DNA of 64,000 nucleotides from Lacrimispora amygdalina. GTDB taxonomy: Bacteria > Bacillota > Clostridia > Lachnospirales > Lachnospiraceae. The notes beneath the pieces are model-generated. The model saw nothing but the letters and a program-made list of their open reading frames with translations, had not been told where the DNA came from and made no database searches. A program made the position numbers and the translations under genes. Shown one piece after another: positions 24,952-35,241 of the stretch (positions are counted from its first letter, which is position 1; the number at the start of each line of letters is the position of its first letter). The stretch is taken from contig NZ_OAOF01000008.1 of assembly GCF_900205965.1 (NCBI RefSeq), positions 1 through 64,000 on the forward strand, written 5' to 3'.

Positions 24952-24988
24952 GGCGCTGGAGTACCTGATTATCTGGTATTCCAGCGTC
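24952..24988 (+). terminator. Terminator of the rpiR gene
   Basis: A 14-bp stem (24,952-24,965 with 24,975-24,988, two wobble pairs) followed by TTTTAG. It separates rpiR from the ketose operon promoter. Confidence 0.8.
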
Positions 24989-25027
24989 TTTTAGCAGGAG
25001 TGCCCCCGGATATAGATTTTCAATAAC

Positions 25028-25060
25028 TGAAAAGATTTTCATTACCATCTTCTCTATAAT
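25028..25060 (+). promoter_or_regulatory. Promoter and RpiR-type operator of the ketose operon
   Basis: The palindrome TGAAAAGATTTTCA (25,028-25,041) covers the -35 position of a TATAAT -10 box (25,055-25,060). TGAAA/TTTCA arms are common in RpiR-family sites. No good -35 hexamer is seen under the palindrome. Confidence 0.6.
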
Positions 25061-25102
25061 AGCAGGTAAGCAGAATTAACATGGAAAAGAGAGGTGGAAT
25101 CA

Positions 25103-26029
25103 GTGATCTATACGTTGACAGCAAATCCGGCGATTGATATGAATCTCTCGTCTTGTGGAATTATGGGAAGGGTGGTAAACCGTACCTTTGATGCGGTATA
25201 CACTCCCAACGGTAAGGGGTTAAATGTCAGCTACTGCTTAAAGCGGTTTCAGACCCAGTCCGCTGTTCTGGGGTTTTTCGGGGGCTTTTCCGGTCGTTTT
25301 ATTGTTGATGAGACCAGGAAAAGGGGAATTAAGACTTATCCGGTCTGGGTGAATGACACAACCAGAATTAATATCTTTTTAAATGATGGAACGGAGGAGT
25401 ATAAGTTTGTAAATGAAGGTTCCTATGTTTCGCCAGGGAAGCAGAAGAATCTGTGCAGGCTATTGGAGACACTGAACGATTTGGATACGTTAATCATCAG
25501 CGGCAGTCTTCCAAAAGGGGTTAAGGATTCCTTTTACGATGAGGTGATGGAGATTTGCCAGAGAAAACAGACGTCCGTTATTCTGGATATCAGCTCTCCT
25601 TATTTAAAAGATTTAATCGGCTGCCGGCCGTATCTGATTAAACCTAATGACGAGGAGATTAAAGAAATCTTCGGAATCGTGATGCGGGATGAAGCAGATG
25701 TTAAAGATGTGCTGAAAGATCTCCATGAAAGTGGTGCAGAGAATATTCTGCTCACCTTAGGAGATCGGGGATCTTATTTTTACAATGGCAGTGCTCTGTA
25801 CCATGCAGGTACGAAGAAAGTCCGGCTGGTCAGTTCGGCCTGCGCCGGTGATGCAGCACTTGCCGGTTTTTTAAGCATATGGCTGAAGCAGCCATATGAG
25901 ATAGAGGGAGCATTAAAACGTTCCGCAGCAGTAGGCGCCAATGTGGCAGAGAGCAGCGGACTGGGTTTAATGGATAGAGTGGAAGATTATACAAAAGAGA
26001 TTATTGTGAGAAAGGTGGAGGGTGTATGA
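25103..26029 (+). CDS. PfkB-family sugar-phosphate kinase (1-phosphofructokinase/tagatose-6-phosphate kinase type)
   Basis: 308 residues from GTG 25,103, with GAGGTGG upstream. The LacC/FruK branch is shown by IYTLTANPAIDMN at the start, the substrate motif GKGLNVSYCLKRF, and the C-terminal PfkB signature SACAGDAALAGFLSIW with catalytic Asp in GDAALAG. It would phosphorylate fructose-1-phosphate or tagatose-6-phosphate to the bisphosphate, using the product of the next-gene PTS. Its stop overlaps the PTS start by ATGA. Confidence 0.87.
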   Translation: MIYTLTANPAIDMNLSSCGIMGRVVNRTFDAVYTPNGKGLNVSYCLKRFQTQSAVLGFFGGFSGRFIVDETRKRGIKTYPVWVNDTTRINIFLNDGTEEYKFVNEGSYVSPGKQKNLCRLLETLNDLDTLIISGSLPKGVKDSFYDEVMEICQRKQTSVILDISSPYLKDLIGCRPYLIKPNDEEIKEIFGIVMRDEADVKDVLKDLHESGAENILLTLGDRGSYFYNGSALYHAGTKKVRLVSSACAGDAALAGFLSIWLKQPYEIEGALKRSAAVGANVAESSGLGLMDRVEDYTKEIIVRKVEGV

Positions 26030-27873
26030 AATTACTTGGAGTAACCGGTTGTCCTACGGGAATTGCCCATACGTTTATGGCTGAAAAGGCATTAAAAGAG
26101 GCAGCTGGAAAACTGGGGTGTCAGATCAAAGTGGAAACTAACGGAGCCATAGGGGTTGAGAATGCATTAACAGAGGCTGACATTCGGGCGGCTGATGCCG
26201 TTATTGTTGCCAGTGACAAAAGTGTGGATCTGGAACGTTTTAACGGCAAGCCGGTTCTGGAGGTATCGGTGGGAGATGGAGTCAGCAGGGCGGAGGAACT
26301 GGTGAAAGCATGTCTGGCTGGCAGCGTTCCTGTCAGAAGAGGAACGGTCAGCCGTAATCTGAATCCCCAGCCGCAGCAGAATGCTGTCCGTCAGATTTAT
26401 AAGCATCTCATGAACGGCGTTTCCCATATGCTGCCGCTGGTGGTGGCAGGAGGTGTTCTGACAGCGGTTTCTTTTCTGTGGGGGATCTATTCTTTTGATC
26501 CGTCATCGGAGCAGTATAATCCAATTGCAGCCCTGATTAAATCGGTAGGCGGCTATTCGATGGGATTAATGGTCACGGTTCTAAGCGGGTTTATTGCCCA
26601 GTCCATCGGCGGGCGCCCGGGGCTTCTTGCAGGACTGGTGGGAGGTGCCATAGCGGCAGGAACAGATGCTGGTTTTCTTGGAGGAATTGTCGCCGGATTT
26701 TTATCCGGATATCTTTCCCAGGGAGTTGTCAGCTCATTAAGAAGGCTTCCCAGGCAGTTAGAAGGATTAAAGTCCATTTTTATAGTTCCAATCATTACCA
26801 TTGGAGGTGTTGGTATACTGATGATGCTGTTTGCCCAGCCTTGTGCGGCTCTCAACCAGTGGATGATGGCGGCACTGACAAAGATCCAGAATACCAGTCC
26901 GGTTCTATTGGGAATCGTTATTGGAACTATGTGCGCGTTTGATATGGGAGGACCGGTTAATAAGGCGGCTTATGTGACGGGAACCGTTCTTCTCGGTCAG
27001 GGGAATTATTATTTTATGGCGGGAGTTTCGGCGGCCTGCATTACTCCTCCGCTGGTTATGGCCATTGCTGCCACTCTTAAGAAAAACAGGTTTTCAGAAG
27101 AGGACCGGACTGCAGCATTGGTTAACTATGTTCTGGGTTTTACCCATATTACGGAGGGTGCCATTCCCTTTGCGGCAAAGAATCCGTTGAAGGTAATACC
27201 GATTCTTATGGTGAGTTCATCTATTTCTGCCGTTTCCACGTATCTGATGAAGATAGAGGTGCCTGCCCCTCATGGTGGATTCCTCATTCTTGGTCTGGTG
27301 AATAAACCGGCTGCATGGGTTCTCTGCATACTACTTGGTTCTTTTATCGGTGCCATACTGTATATATTAGTGACTCCGGTTGCAAAAAAGGAAACAGCCC
27401 CGTGGAAAGCGGCAGGTGCTTCTTTCCTGCCGGCCTCTCTATTAAAAGAAGAAACAATATGCCTTTCTCTTGAAAATACGGGGAAAGAGGAGGCAATTGA
27501 TGAAATGGTGGCCATGCTTTATGCAGATGGGGTATTGCAGGATGCAGAGGCATTTAAGAAAGAGATTATGAAGCGGGAGGAAGTTTCTTCTACGGCATTT
27601 GGCGGTGGAATTGCGATTCCACACGGCAGATCAAAGGCGGTTCGTATGCCTAGAGTTGCAGTTGGTTTATCAAGGAAGGGAATATCATTTGACTCATCGG
27701 ATGGAGAACCGGTATATGCGGTGTTCATGATTGCCGTGGGAGAGGAAGAAGATAATGTTCATTTAAAACTACTTTCTGCTCTTTCTCAAAAACTTATGGA
27801 ACCAGGATTTTTATCAAGGCTCAGAGAATGCAGGCAAAAGGACCAGATTATACGACTGATTACGGAAGAATAG
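26026..27873 (+). CDS. PTS fructose-type EIIBCA fusion
   Basis: 615 residues in the order IIB-IIC-IIA. IIB (1-100) has the phosphocysteine Cys9 in GVTGCPTGIAHTFMAE. IIC (about 120-455) is the membrane channel (PLVVAGGVLTA, AFDMGGPVNKAAY, PHGG). IIA (about 470-615) has the phospho-His533 in AIPHGRSKAV. It imports a ketose and phosphorylates it, at C1 for fructose-type systems. The domain order is that of FruA-like fusions. It sits between its kinase and aldolase in one tight operon. Confidence 0.9.
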   Translation: MKLLGVTGCPTGIAHTFMAEKALKEAAGKLGCQIKVETNGAIGVENALTEADIRAADAVIVASDKSVDLERFNGKPVLEVSVGDGVSRAEELVKACLAGSVPVRRGTVSRNLNPQPQQNAVRQIYKHLMNGVSHMLPLVVAGGVLTAVSFLWGIYSFDPSSEQYNPIAALIKSVGGYSMGLMVTVLSGFIAQSIGGRPGLLAGLVGGAIAAGTDAGFLGGIVAGFLSGYLSQGVVSSLRRLPRQLEGLKSIFIVPIITIGGVGILMMLFAQPCAALNQWMMAALTKIQNTSPVLLGIVIGTMCAFDMGGPVNKAAYVTGTVLLGQGNYYFMAGVSAACITPPLVMAIAATLKKNRFSEEDRTAALVNYVLGFTHITEGAIPFAAKNPLKVIPILMVSSSISAVSTYLMKIEVPAPHGGFLILGLVNKPAAWVLCILLGSFIGAILYILVTPVAKKETAPWKAAGASFLPASLLKEETICLSLENTGKEEAIDEMVAMLYADGVLQDAEAFKKEIMKREEVSSTAFGGGIAIPHGRSKAVRMPRVAVGLSRKGISFDSSDGEPVYAVFMIAVGEEEDNVHLKLLSALSQKLMEPGFLSRLRECRQKDQIIRLITEE

Positions 27874-27883
27874 GAGAGAAAAA

Positions 27884-28735
27884 ATGCCATTAGTTACTTC
27901 AAAAGATATGTTGCTGGATGCTCAGAAAGGGAATTATGCTGTCGGTGCCTTTAACGTGGAGAATATGGAGATGGTCATGGCAGTCGTGGAGGCTGCACAG
28001 GAGATGCAGTCACCTGTTATTTTACAGACAACGCCATCTACAGTCAGATATGCCGGTCTGAACCTCTATTATGCCAATGTAAAAGCAGTGGCTGAGAGAG
28101 CGACGGTTCCGGTTGCTCTGCATCTGGACCACGGCAGCAGCTTTCAACTGGCAGTTCAGGCACTGCGGGAAGGGTATACCTCTATTATGATAGATGGTTC
28201 TCATCTGCCCTGGGAGGAGAATAACCGGTTAGTCAGACGTGTTGTGGAAGCATGCCGCCCCTGCAGAGTTCCGGTTGAAGCGGAATTAGGCTGTGTGGGA
28301 GGGAAAGAGGATGATCTGGTAAGCGGCGGTACCGGTCTGACCTCACCGGAACAGGCTGTGGAATTTGTGGAGCAGACTGGTATTGATTTTCTTGCAGTAG
28401 CAATCGGAACCGCACATGGAGTATATAAAGGATGCCCCAACATTAGGCTGGATCTTTTAAAAGAGATAAAAAAGAGAGTTTTTATACCCCTGGTGCTTCA
28501 TGGGACCTCCGGCGTAGAGGATGAGGTTGTGAGAAGCTGCATTCAGGAAGGAATCTGTAAGGTGAATTATGCCACGGATTTAAGAATTGCGTTTACCGAT
28601 GGTATGAGACGGATTCTCAGTGAAGACCAGTCTGTTATAGATCCCAAGATTTATGGGAAGATGGGGAAAGAACTGGTAAAGCGCTATGTGCAGGATAAGA
28701 TCTGGGTTTGTAAAAGCAGCGGGAGAGGGTTTTAA
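27884..28735 (+). CDS. Class II fructose/tagatose-bisphosphate aldolase
   Basis: 283 residues. Zinc-binding and catalytic motifs of class II aldolases: LHLDHGSS (Asp82, His83), VEAELGCVGGKED, AIGTAHGVY (His) and VLHGTSGVED (His). It resembles the FbaA/GatY/KbaY group; fructose- and tagatose-bisphosphate specificity cannot be separated by eye. It cleaves the bisphosphate from the upstream kinase to dihydroxyacetone phosphate and glyceraldehyde-3-phosphate, completing the pathway from PTS import. It starts 10 bases after the PTS gene. Confidence 0.9.
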   Translation: MPLVTSKDMLLDAQKGNYAVGAFNVENMEMVMAVVEAAQEMQSPVILQTTPSTVRYAGLNLYYANVKAVAERATVPVALHLDHGSSFQLAVQALREGYTSIMIDGSHLPWEENNRLVRRVVEACRPCRVPVEAELGCVGGKEDDLVSGGTGLTSPEQAVEFVEQTGIDFLAVAIGTAHGVYKGCPNIRLDLLKEIKKRVFIPLVLHGTSGVEDEVVRSCIQEGICKVNYATDLRIAFTDGMRRILSEDQSVIDPKIYGKMGKELVKRYVQDKIWVCKSSGRGF

Positions 28736-28812
28736 AAAAGAATATTTACCGGTGCTGACTATATAATGGTAGAAATAGAAGGAATCCAGACTGTTGCTGG
28801 TAAGGGGGCTGC

Positions 28813-29337
28813 ATGATATTATCTGATGATCGGATCCGTGAGGGGTATATTATAGAAGCGGTTGGCGAAGAGGACTTAGATCAGTACGTAAAAATAAGAA
28901 AAGAATTCTTAAAACCATTTGTTGATCAGTATTATGGCGGCTGGGTTGATGAGATACAGAAGATTATTGCAGACGATTTATTTCAAAGGACGAGAAAAGA
29001 TGCAAGTTTTTTAAGCATCCGGCTGAACGGATTAATCATAGGATTTCTTACATATAAGGAACAGCCGGACCAGATTACAGATGTTTCTGTTATCATGTCT
29101 GCGTCCGGCAGTGAAAGAGAATTGTTAAGTGATTTTCTTGATTTCATTACCTGCTTATCCGACAGGACTAAAAAACCTGTTCTGCTAACGGTTTATCAGG
29201 CATCTCCTTTTGCAGATATATACCGGGGACACGGATTTACTGTCTATGGCACATCCAGGACTCATTTCCTTATGTGCTATAACGTAGAAGACACCAGTGG
29301 TCTGGGGGATTATAAAAAACGGATCTTTTCCAGATAA
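28813..29337 (+). CDS. GNAT-like acyltransferase
   Basis: 174 residues with a GNAT-like pattern: an N-terminal strand/helix (IIEAVGEEDLDQYVKIRKEF), the central strands FLSIRLNGLIIGFLTYKE and TDVSVIMSASGSERELLSDF, and a C-terminal half with VLLTVYQASPFADIYRGHGF, the usual family ending. The acetyl-CoA loop is not canonical, so the assignment is fold-level. It lies 77 bases after the aldolase gene behind a possible TATAAT and ahead of a strong terminator; whether it belongs to the ketose operon is unclear. Confidence 0.65.
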   Translation: MILSDDRIREGYIIEAVGEEDLDQYVKIRKEFLKPFVDQYYGGWVDEIQKIIADDLFQRTRKDASFLSIRLNGLIIGFLTYKEQPDQITDVSVIMSASGSERELLSDFLDFITCLSDRTKKPVLLTVYQASPFADIYRGHGFTVYGTSRTHFLMCYNVEDTSGLGDYKKRIFSR

Positions 29338-29367
29338 ATATAAAGAATTATTATATCGCAATTATTA

Positions 29368-29420
29368 AATAAGTTCATGCGTTTGTAGAAATACAAGTGT
29401 ATGAACTTATTATTGTTTTA
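29368..29420 (+). terminator. Strong terminator at the left edge of the lanthipeptide island
   Basis: AATAAGTTCAT (29,368-29,378) pairs perfectly with 29,401-29,411. Inside, TTTGTA-GAAA-TACAA extends the stem, and ATTGTTTTA follows. It closes the GNAT transcript. Confidence 0.85.
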
Positions 29421-29481
29421 TGAATAACAGTGCAAGAACTGGCAGGAAAAGTTACATAAATGATAGTAAAAGTTACATTAA

Positions 29482-31935
29482 AGTAAAGGAGTTAAGAACT
29501 TAATTATTCAATCTTTAAAATCAGATACATCCGATTCTCATAATGGTGGAGAGACTGTATTTATAGTTACACTTAAGAATAATATTAAACTAGTATATAA
29601 ATCCAGAAGCTTAAAAGCAGAAGTATATTTGCAAAAAGCAATTGATTTTATAAAACCCGGACTTAAATATGATTTAGGAAAATTTAATATAATTAATTGT
29701 GAGAATTATGGTTGGGAAGAGTTTGTAAAATGTGACTGTTGCAGAAGTTATGAACAGCTAAAACGATATTATTATAGGTTCGGAGCACTGATATTTATCA
29801 GCTATATTCTTAATGCAAATGATTTTCATGAGGAAAACTTAATTGCAAATGGCGAATACCCCAAAATCATAGATGCAGAAACTATTCTAGAGAATTGGAG
29901 AACATCTGGCCAACTGTATGCAAGAGATAACATAAATATTATGTTAAGACAATCGGTTTTATCTTCTGGTCTTCTACCTAAGAATAGATTTGATAAGAAG
30001 GGGCAAGGAATTGATATGAGTGCAGTGGGGGGGAAGGGAGGAACGCTTTACCCATTTAAAATTCCTCATATTGTTGACGAATATACTTCCAATATGCATC
30101 TTGAGTATAAAAACCCTGTGAAAGAGGAACGGGAAAATCTGGCCAGGTTAAATGATCTATTTGTGCCCGTTGCAGAATTTTCAGATGATATTGTGGAGGG
30201 ATTTAGTCATGCATATACATATACTTTTGCTAATAAAAATAGTATGTGTGAGTTATTAAATAGTTTTGGTGATTTAAAAGTGAGACACCTGATACAAGAT
30301 ACTCAAAAATATAGTATGATTCTGCATCTTTCTTATCATCCGGATTTCCTTCAGGATTGTAAAGATAGAGAGTTGTTTTTATGCTCCTTATATAAAGACA
30401 GTACAACTGATAAATCAAAAGATATAATTAAACATGAAGTGGATGATATGCTTCATATGGATATTCCGTATTTTACAGTTATGGCAAATGAGACTATTCT
30501 AAGGAATGGCAGAGGGGAGTGTATTGAAAATTACTTTTCTCATACAAGTATTGAACGTGCATGCCTTAAAGTAATGGAGTTAAGTGATGGCGATTTGGAA
30601 AAACAGGTAATGTTTATAAACATTTCTCTGGATGACGTAGATAAAACAAATGAAAGGAACGCAAAGATAAAACATATTACTCCAATGAATTCTGTTTTGA
30701 CATATGAGTCTGTATGCGAAGAAGCAGTTAAAAAAATTGCTGACTCCATTATCCGTAAAGCCGTGTGGGGAAAGAATGAAAAAGATATTAGCTGGATCGA
30801 TGTACTTCCGTTGGGTGATGATGATAACTTTTCGTGGGATATACGGCCTATTTCCGTTTATTTGTATGAAGGTTTGTCTGGTATTGCTATATTTTTTGCT
30901 GCCATTAATAAAGTTTTTCAATGTGCAAAATATGAAGAGGTATTAAATGCGGTTGCAGAATCATTATTTCAATATACAGATAGCTTGCTGGAAGATGAGC
31001 AGGATCTCAAAGAGGAAGATAGTGGAATTTTTAATGGAGAAGCTGGTCTTGTTTATACATATTGCCTGTTGTATAAAATCACAAACAGGAAAATTTATTT
31101 AGAATATGCAGTCCGCCACGTAGATATTTTGGCGGCAGCAATTCAGAGTGATAATAAATTTGATTTGGTATATGGAAATTCCGGAGCGGTTATTGCATTG
31201 GTTGAAATGTATGAAATAACAAAAGATAAGACTTACCTAATATTGGCGCAGCAGGCTGGTGATACTTTGGTAGTATCTCAAGATCACAATGGAGGCTGGA
31301 TTGGAAACCCTAAAATGTCTGCGCTTGCGGGTATGTCTCACGGTACCAGTGGTATTATTTATGCTTTGACAAGATTATGGAAATATACACAAAATGAATA
31401 TACGTTAAATGCCATAAAAAATGGATTGGAGTTCGAACGAACACTATTTGATCAAACGTATAAAAACTGGAAAGATGAGCGGCACTTTAAAGGCGAAAAA
31501 ATTTCTGATAAAAATATCTATACAGTTGCATGGTGCCATGGTGCACCAGGAATTTTATTGGGAAGATTAGGCATGTTAAGTATTTATGATAATGAATGCA
31601 AAACAATTATCATTCAAGATATACGAAATGCTATCGAAACTGTTTATGGTAATGGAATCAGTAATAATAATTGCTTATGTCATGGTAGCATTGGTAACAC
31701 AGAAATTATACGGGAGTATTGTAAAAAATTTGATAATAAAAAATTAGAGTTGGACGTTAAAAAAATCAGAAAAGAGATTGTAGCAGGAATTGCTCAAGAC
31801 GAAAGCCTGGGCGTAACATCTCTATATGGTTATTACTCATTAGGTTTTATGAATGGAATGTCTGGGATCGGATACTCGTTACTAAGAGATTTGTCAGACG
31901 ATTTACCCTGTGTATTAGCAGTTAATATGAGGTGA
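29482..31935 (+). pseudogene. lanM: Class II lanthipeptide synthetase LanM, N-terminally truncated
   Basis: LanM enzymes dehydrate Ser/Thr and then form thioether rings in a precursor peptide. The open frame (about 818 codons) starts in the middle of the dehydratase domain, directly at SDSHNGG and LVYKSRS, which hold active-site Asp/His and Lys of the family. It continues with ANDFHEENLI and IIDAETIL, further kinase-like active-site residues. The LanC cyclase half has MSHGTSG and the zinc ligands in AWCHGAPG and NNCLCHGS. About 200-230 N-terminal residues normally preceding the DxH motif are absent: the frame stops at 29,479-29,481, about 60 bases from the previous gene's terminator. There is no ATG/GTG near the AAGGAG at 29,485; TTG 29,629 would cut off DxH as well. 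I infer loss of function. Confidence 0.85.
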
Positions 31936-31939
31936 TAAT

Positions 31940-34063
31940 ATGCCAAAAAAGAAAAAGGTTCCTTTGATCAGGCAATTAAGTACAACTGATTGTGGAATTT
32001 CATGTCTGACTATGATTTTTCAGTATTATGGCTGTAAATTTAATCAAAATTATATTAGAGCTAACTTTAATATTGGCCGTGATGGATTATCCTTATCTGA
32101 TATGAAATATATTGCAGAGGATTATGGATTTCAATTTACGGCCTATGAGGATTTTTTTGTGGAAGAAAATATAAGCGTTAATTTACCGCTTATAATGTGC
32201 ACAAAAAATAATCATTATTTTGTAGTAACTCAGAAGAAGGGAAATATATATCTTATAAATGATCCGGTTAATGGATTAAGGCATATGTCTTTTCAGGATT
32301 TAATGAGTGAGTGTGAAAGATATATTATCATAATTATACCAACAAAGGACATTAAAAAAAATAATAAACATGTTAAATATGTTAAACATTCACCTATAAA
32401 GATCAAATATTCTTCTATTGTTTTTGCATTTATATTAACGCTTTTAACACAGTGTATTGTTTTGTTACCATCGTTAACAATTCAAAGAATAGTAGATACA
32501 ATGGGAGAACGTTCTGGTGGATACAAAACTCTTATATATTTCGGAATTGCAGCATTTATCCTGATCGCTTTTTTTTGTGCGAATCTGGTGAAACAAAACA
32601 TAATACTTCTGGTACAAAATAGTCTATATAAAGAAACTATACACCACATGATTGACAAATTATTTCGTATTAATTTAAAGTTTTATGAAAGTCACACATC
32701 TGGTGATCTGCAATATAGATTTAACAGTGTAAATGACATCTATGATTTTGTGTCATCATTACTTATAACAACTCTTGTAGAAATAATAACTGGAATTATT
32801 TGTGCTGTTTTTATGATAGGACAATCATTTGTTCTATTTTTAATGACTTTAACTATAATAATTCTTCAGTTAATATATATTAGTTTAATTAAAAAAAAGT
32901 TAGATGAATTGGTTATGAATTATATGGCGGAGAGAAGTAAGTTAGAGGGGAAGATGGTTGATACTTTAGTAAATATTCAACAGATCAGATGTATGAGATT
33001 AAGTGAGATATTAAATACAGGTCTTAAGCATGATTACGATAAGGTGCTAAATTTATTACGAAGAAAGAGCATTGCGGGAAATTATCTTGAATCAGGCATT
33101 AATGCCATAGGTATCATAACCCCACTTTTAATTTATATCTGTGGATCATACTTTGTCTCTCAAACAGAAATAACAATGGGGGGGCTTATTGCATTTGTGA
33201 CATTATCATCTTATTTTATGGCACCATTTAACACAGTATCAATTGTAATCCCCCAGTTAGGTAATTTAAAAGAGACATTATTAAGAATGGAAGAATTCCT
33301 TACATATAATGAGAATGCTGAGAATGGACAGATAGAAATTACGCATTTCGAGAATCTAAAACTGGAAGAACTCAGTTTTTCTTATGGGGACAGTAATAAA
33401 AAAGAATTATCTGATATTAACTTTGAATTAAAAGCTGGTGAGCGGATTGCTATTGTGGGGACATCAGGAAGTGGAAAGTCAACATTACTAAAAATAATAA
33501 TGAATGTTTTATTTAATTATGCAGGTAAAATTACTTTAAATGGGATTGACATAGCAGAAATTAATAGAGATGGTATTGACAGGTTATTCACCATAGTTAC
33601 GCAGACTCCGGTTGCATTTAGTGGTTCAATTAAGGATAATATAGATGTCTTTAACTGCCTGTCTGATGAAAAACTGAATAAAGCTGTCAGAGTCTCAGAA
33701 ACCCAGGACTTTATTCAAAGTTGTCCAATGGGTATTAATACTTTTATAGGTGAAAATGGACAGAATATTTCAGGAGGACAAAAGCAGAGGATTGCAATAG
33801 CAAGGGCAGTAGCACTTGAACCAGAAGTTATAGTATTTGATGAGGCAACTAGTAATTTAGATCCAATTACAGAAAAGAAAATTTATGAAAATATAAAGAG
33901 TGAGGGCGTAAGCCAGATTGTAGTTACTCATCGCTTAAATACGATACAGGATTTTGACAGGATATATGTGATCCAATCAGGAAAAATAATTGAGTCAGGA
34001 AAACATGAGGATTTATTAGACAACAAATCATTGTATTATAGATTAACTCACTCAAAACTCTAG
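31940..34063 (+). CDS. lanT: Bacteriocin-processing ABC exporter LanT (C39 peptidase)
   Basis: 707 residues. The N-terminal C39 protease (1-140) would remove a double-Gly leader; catalytic Cys18 (TTDCGISCL), His92 (NNHYFVV) and Asp108 (INDPVNG) are all present. Six membrane helices follow (about 155-440), then an ATPase (about 465-707) with GTSGSGKST, ISGGQKQRIA and VIVFDEATSNLDP. It is complete and seems functional, although the synthetase upstream is truncated and no substrate peptide is visible. It starts 5 bases after the lanM stop, with GAGGTGATA as ribosome binding site. Confidence 0.93.
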   Translation: MPKKKKVPLIRQLSTTDCGISCLTMIFQYYGCKFNQNYIRANFNIGRDGLSLSDMKYIAEDYGFQFTAYEDFFVEENISVNLPLIMCTKNNHYFVVTQKKGNIYLINDPVNGLRHMSFQDLMSECERYIIIIIPTKDIKKNNKHVKYVKHSPIKIKYSSIVFAFILTLLTQCIVLLPSLTIQRIVDTMGERSGGYKTLIYFGIAAFILIAFFCANLVKQNIILLVQNSLYKETIHHMIDKLFRINLKFYESHTSGDLQYRFNSVNDIYDFVSSLLITTLVEIITGIICAVFMIGQSFVLFLMTLTIIILQLIYISLIKKKLDELVMNYMAERSKLEGKMVDTLVNIQQIRCMRLSEILNTGLKHDYDKVLNLLRRKSIAGNYLESGINAIGIITPLLIYICGSYFVSQTEITMGGLIAFVTLSSYFMAPFNTVSIVIPQLGNLKETLLRMEEFLTYNENAENGQIEITHFENLKLEELSFSYGDSNKKELSDINFELKAGERIAIVGTSGSGKSTLLKIIMNVLFNYAGKITLNGIDIAEINRDGIDRLFTIVTQTPVAFSGSIKDNIDVFNCLSDEKLNKAVRVSETQDFIQSCPMGINTFIGENGQNISGGQKQRIAIARAVALEPEVIVFDEATSNLDPITEKKIYENIKSEGVSQIVVTHRLNTIQDFDRIYVIQSGKIIESGKHEDLLDNKSLYYRLTHSKL

Positions 34064-34066
34064 GTT

Positions 34067-34110
34067 AATGCCCTCGTATAGGCTACTATATAATCCTATA
34101 TGAGGGCATT
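34067..34110. terminator. Bidirectional terminator between lanT and the immunity operon
   Basis: A 16-bp stem (34,067-34,082 with 34,095-34,110, one G-T pair) between convergent genes. Confidence 0.8.
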
Positions 34111-34116
34111 GATTTA

Positions 34117-34383
34117 CTAATTCATAAGACGAGGAAATACTACAAAAGCAAGAATACATAAGAGATATAGACTGTTAACACCTAGTGAGATCTTTACATT
34201 AGTATTTCTCAATCGTATCCCAGCAAATAAAAAAAGGGTATAAAAGAAGCTGATTGTAGAAAAAATGCAATATCCAGTTAAGATAGCGGTGGCATTGGGA
34301 TTATTAGCGTTCCAAAGTAAGATGACAGTAAAAGGAACAAAAATAGTAATTAAAGAAATAGTGCTTAATAATTTTTCTTTCAT
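34117..34383 (-). CDS. Small three-helix membrane protein, last gene of the LanFEG-like operon
   Basis: 88 residues with three hydrophobic segments (about 8-25, 33-55, 68-86) and few polar residues. I recognise no family. Its position, 36 bases after the LanG-like permease and on the same strand, makes it a candidate accessory immunity protein, comparable in place (not in sequence) to the small LanI/LanH proteins of other lantibiotic loci. Confidence 0.6.
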   Translation of the reverse strand: MKEKLLSTISLITIFVPFTVILLWNANNPNATAILTGYCIFSTISFFYTLFLFAGIRLRNTNVKISLGVNSLYLLCILAFVVFPRLMN

Positions 34384-34419
34384 AATTAAAACTCTCCTTA
34401 TTATTAATTTTGGGCTATA

Positions 34420-35226
34420 TCAGCTCTCTTTTTTTTGCCCTTGTCTTAAAAAGATATTGTTCTTTTTAATTTTTATCGATTTTTCAGGCGGGTCAGTAAA
34501 TAAAATAATTTGGCTGGTGAGCAAAAGTACGACAGCCAGAGTTAAAACTGAGATAAAAAGATTAGCAGGTTCAGCTGTATTCATGTATATTCTTGTATCA
34601 AACTGAATTACAGTAAGACCGGATAATATGGGGTACAAACTGCGAAGAGTGACATTTTTTATAAACATAGAGCTATATCCAAATAGAAATGATATAATAA
34701 CGCCCCCCATAAAAGCATCGCGTTTCCGACTAGTGAAAGTGATAATGGGAAGAACTGAAATAAATGTACAGAGGGCTAAAGCAGGCATTTGAATAAGACC
34801 TTTCAACAAGATAGCTGCGCTTAAACCAGTAATACCAGTTACCAATCCTACAATTATAGTTACTAAGAAGCTATAAAAACCAAATAACACACTAATTATA
34901 CCCATAGTAATCAGTTTTCCAATAATAAGATTTTGAAAACTGATAGGAATTGTGAATATACTTTTAAGTGTATCATCTGTATATTCACGATTAATTAAGT
35001 ACCCACCGATCAATGTGAAGGTAACTGGCATAAAAATAGTTGCGTTGTTCCAGATAGTATTATCTATCATTGCAGAGATATTAAAATTTTGTATCTGGGC
35101 TTCGGGAGTAGAGACAGTTTGTGTAAAAACTGAGAGAATAGCTGGGAAAGTCATTCCAATCATACCAATAAGCAGAATATTAAATCGTTTTAATTTTATG
35201 AACTCTGTTTTTATAATACAGATCAT
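34420..35226 (-). CDS. Lantibiotic-immunity-type ABC permease (LanG-like)
   Basis: 268 residues, six predicted membrane helices, opening with MICIIKTEFIKLKRFNILLI, the short amphipathic start typical of LanE/LanG permeases (ABC-2 type). Helix 1 is followed by a long extracellular loop (about 36-62), then NREYTDDTLKSIFTIPISF on the cytoplasmic side. It pairs with the adjacent LanE-like protein and a separate ATPase to expel lantibiotics or similar peptides from the membrane. It starts 15 bases after lanE, with GGAG upstream. Confidence 0.83.
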   Translation of the reverse strand: MICIIKTEFIKLKRFNILLIGMIGMTFPAILSVFTQTVSTPEAQIQNFNISAMIDNTIWNNATIFMPVTFTLIGGYLINREYTDDTLKSIFTIPISFQNLIIGKLITMGIISVLFGFYSFLVTIIVGLVTGITGLSAAILLKGLIQMPALALCTFISVLPIITFTSRKRDAFMGGVIISFLFGYSSMFIKNVTLRSLYPILSGLTVIQFDTRIYMNTAEPANLFISVLTLAVVLLLTSQIILFTDPPEKSIKIKKNNIFLRQGQKKES

Positions 35227-35241
35227 GAAGAAGCTCCTTTC

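Noticed and set aside
29420..29503. 27-codon ORF at the lanM edge as a lanthipeptide precursor
   Set aside because: It lacks Cys, a double-Gly leader and an upstream ribosome binding site, and it overlaps the lanM remnant in another frame. Not a credible lanA.
34117..34383. The small membrane protein as a known LanI/LanH immunity protein
   Set aside because: Only its position supports this; I see no sequence match, so it is left as unknown.
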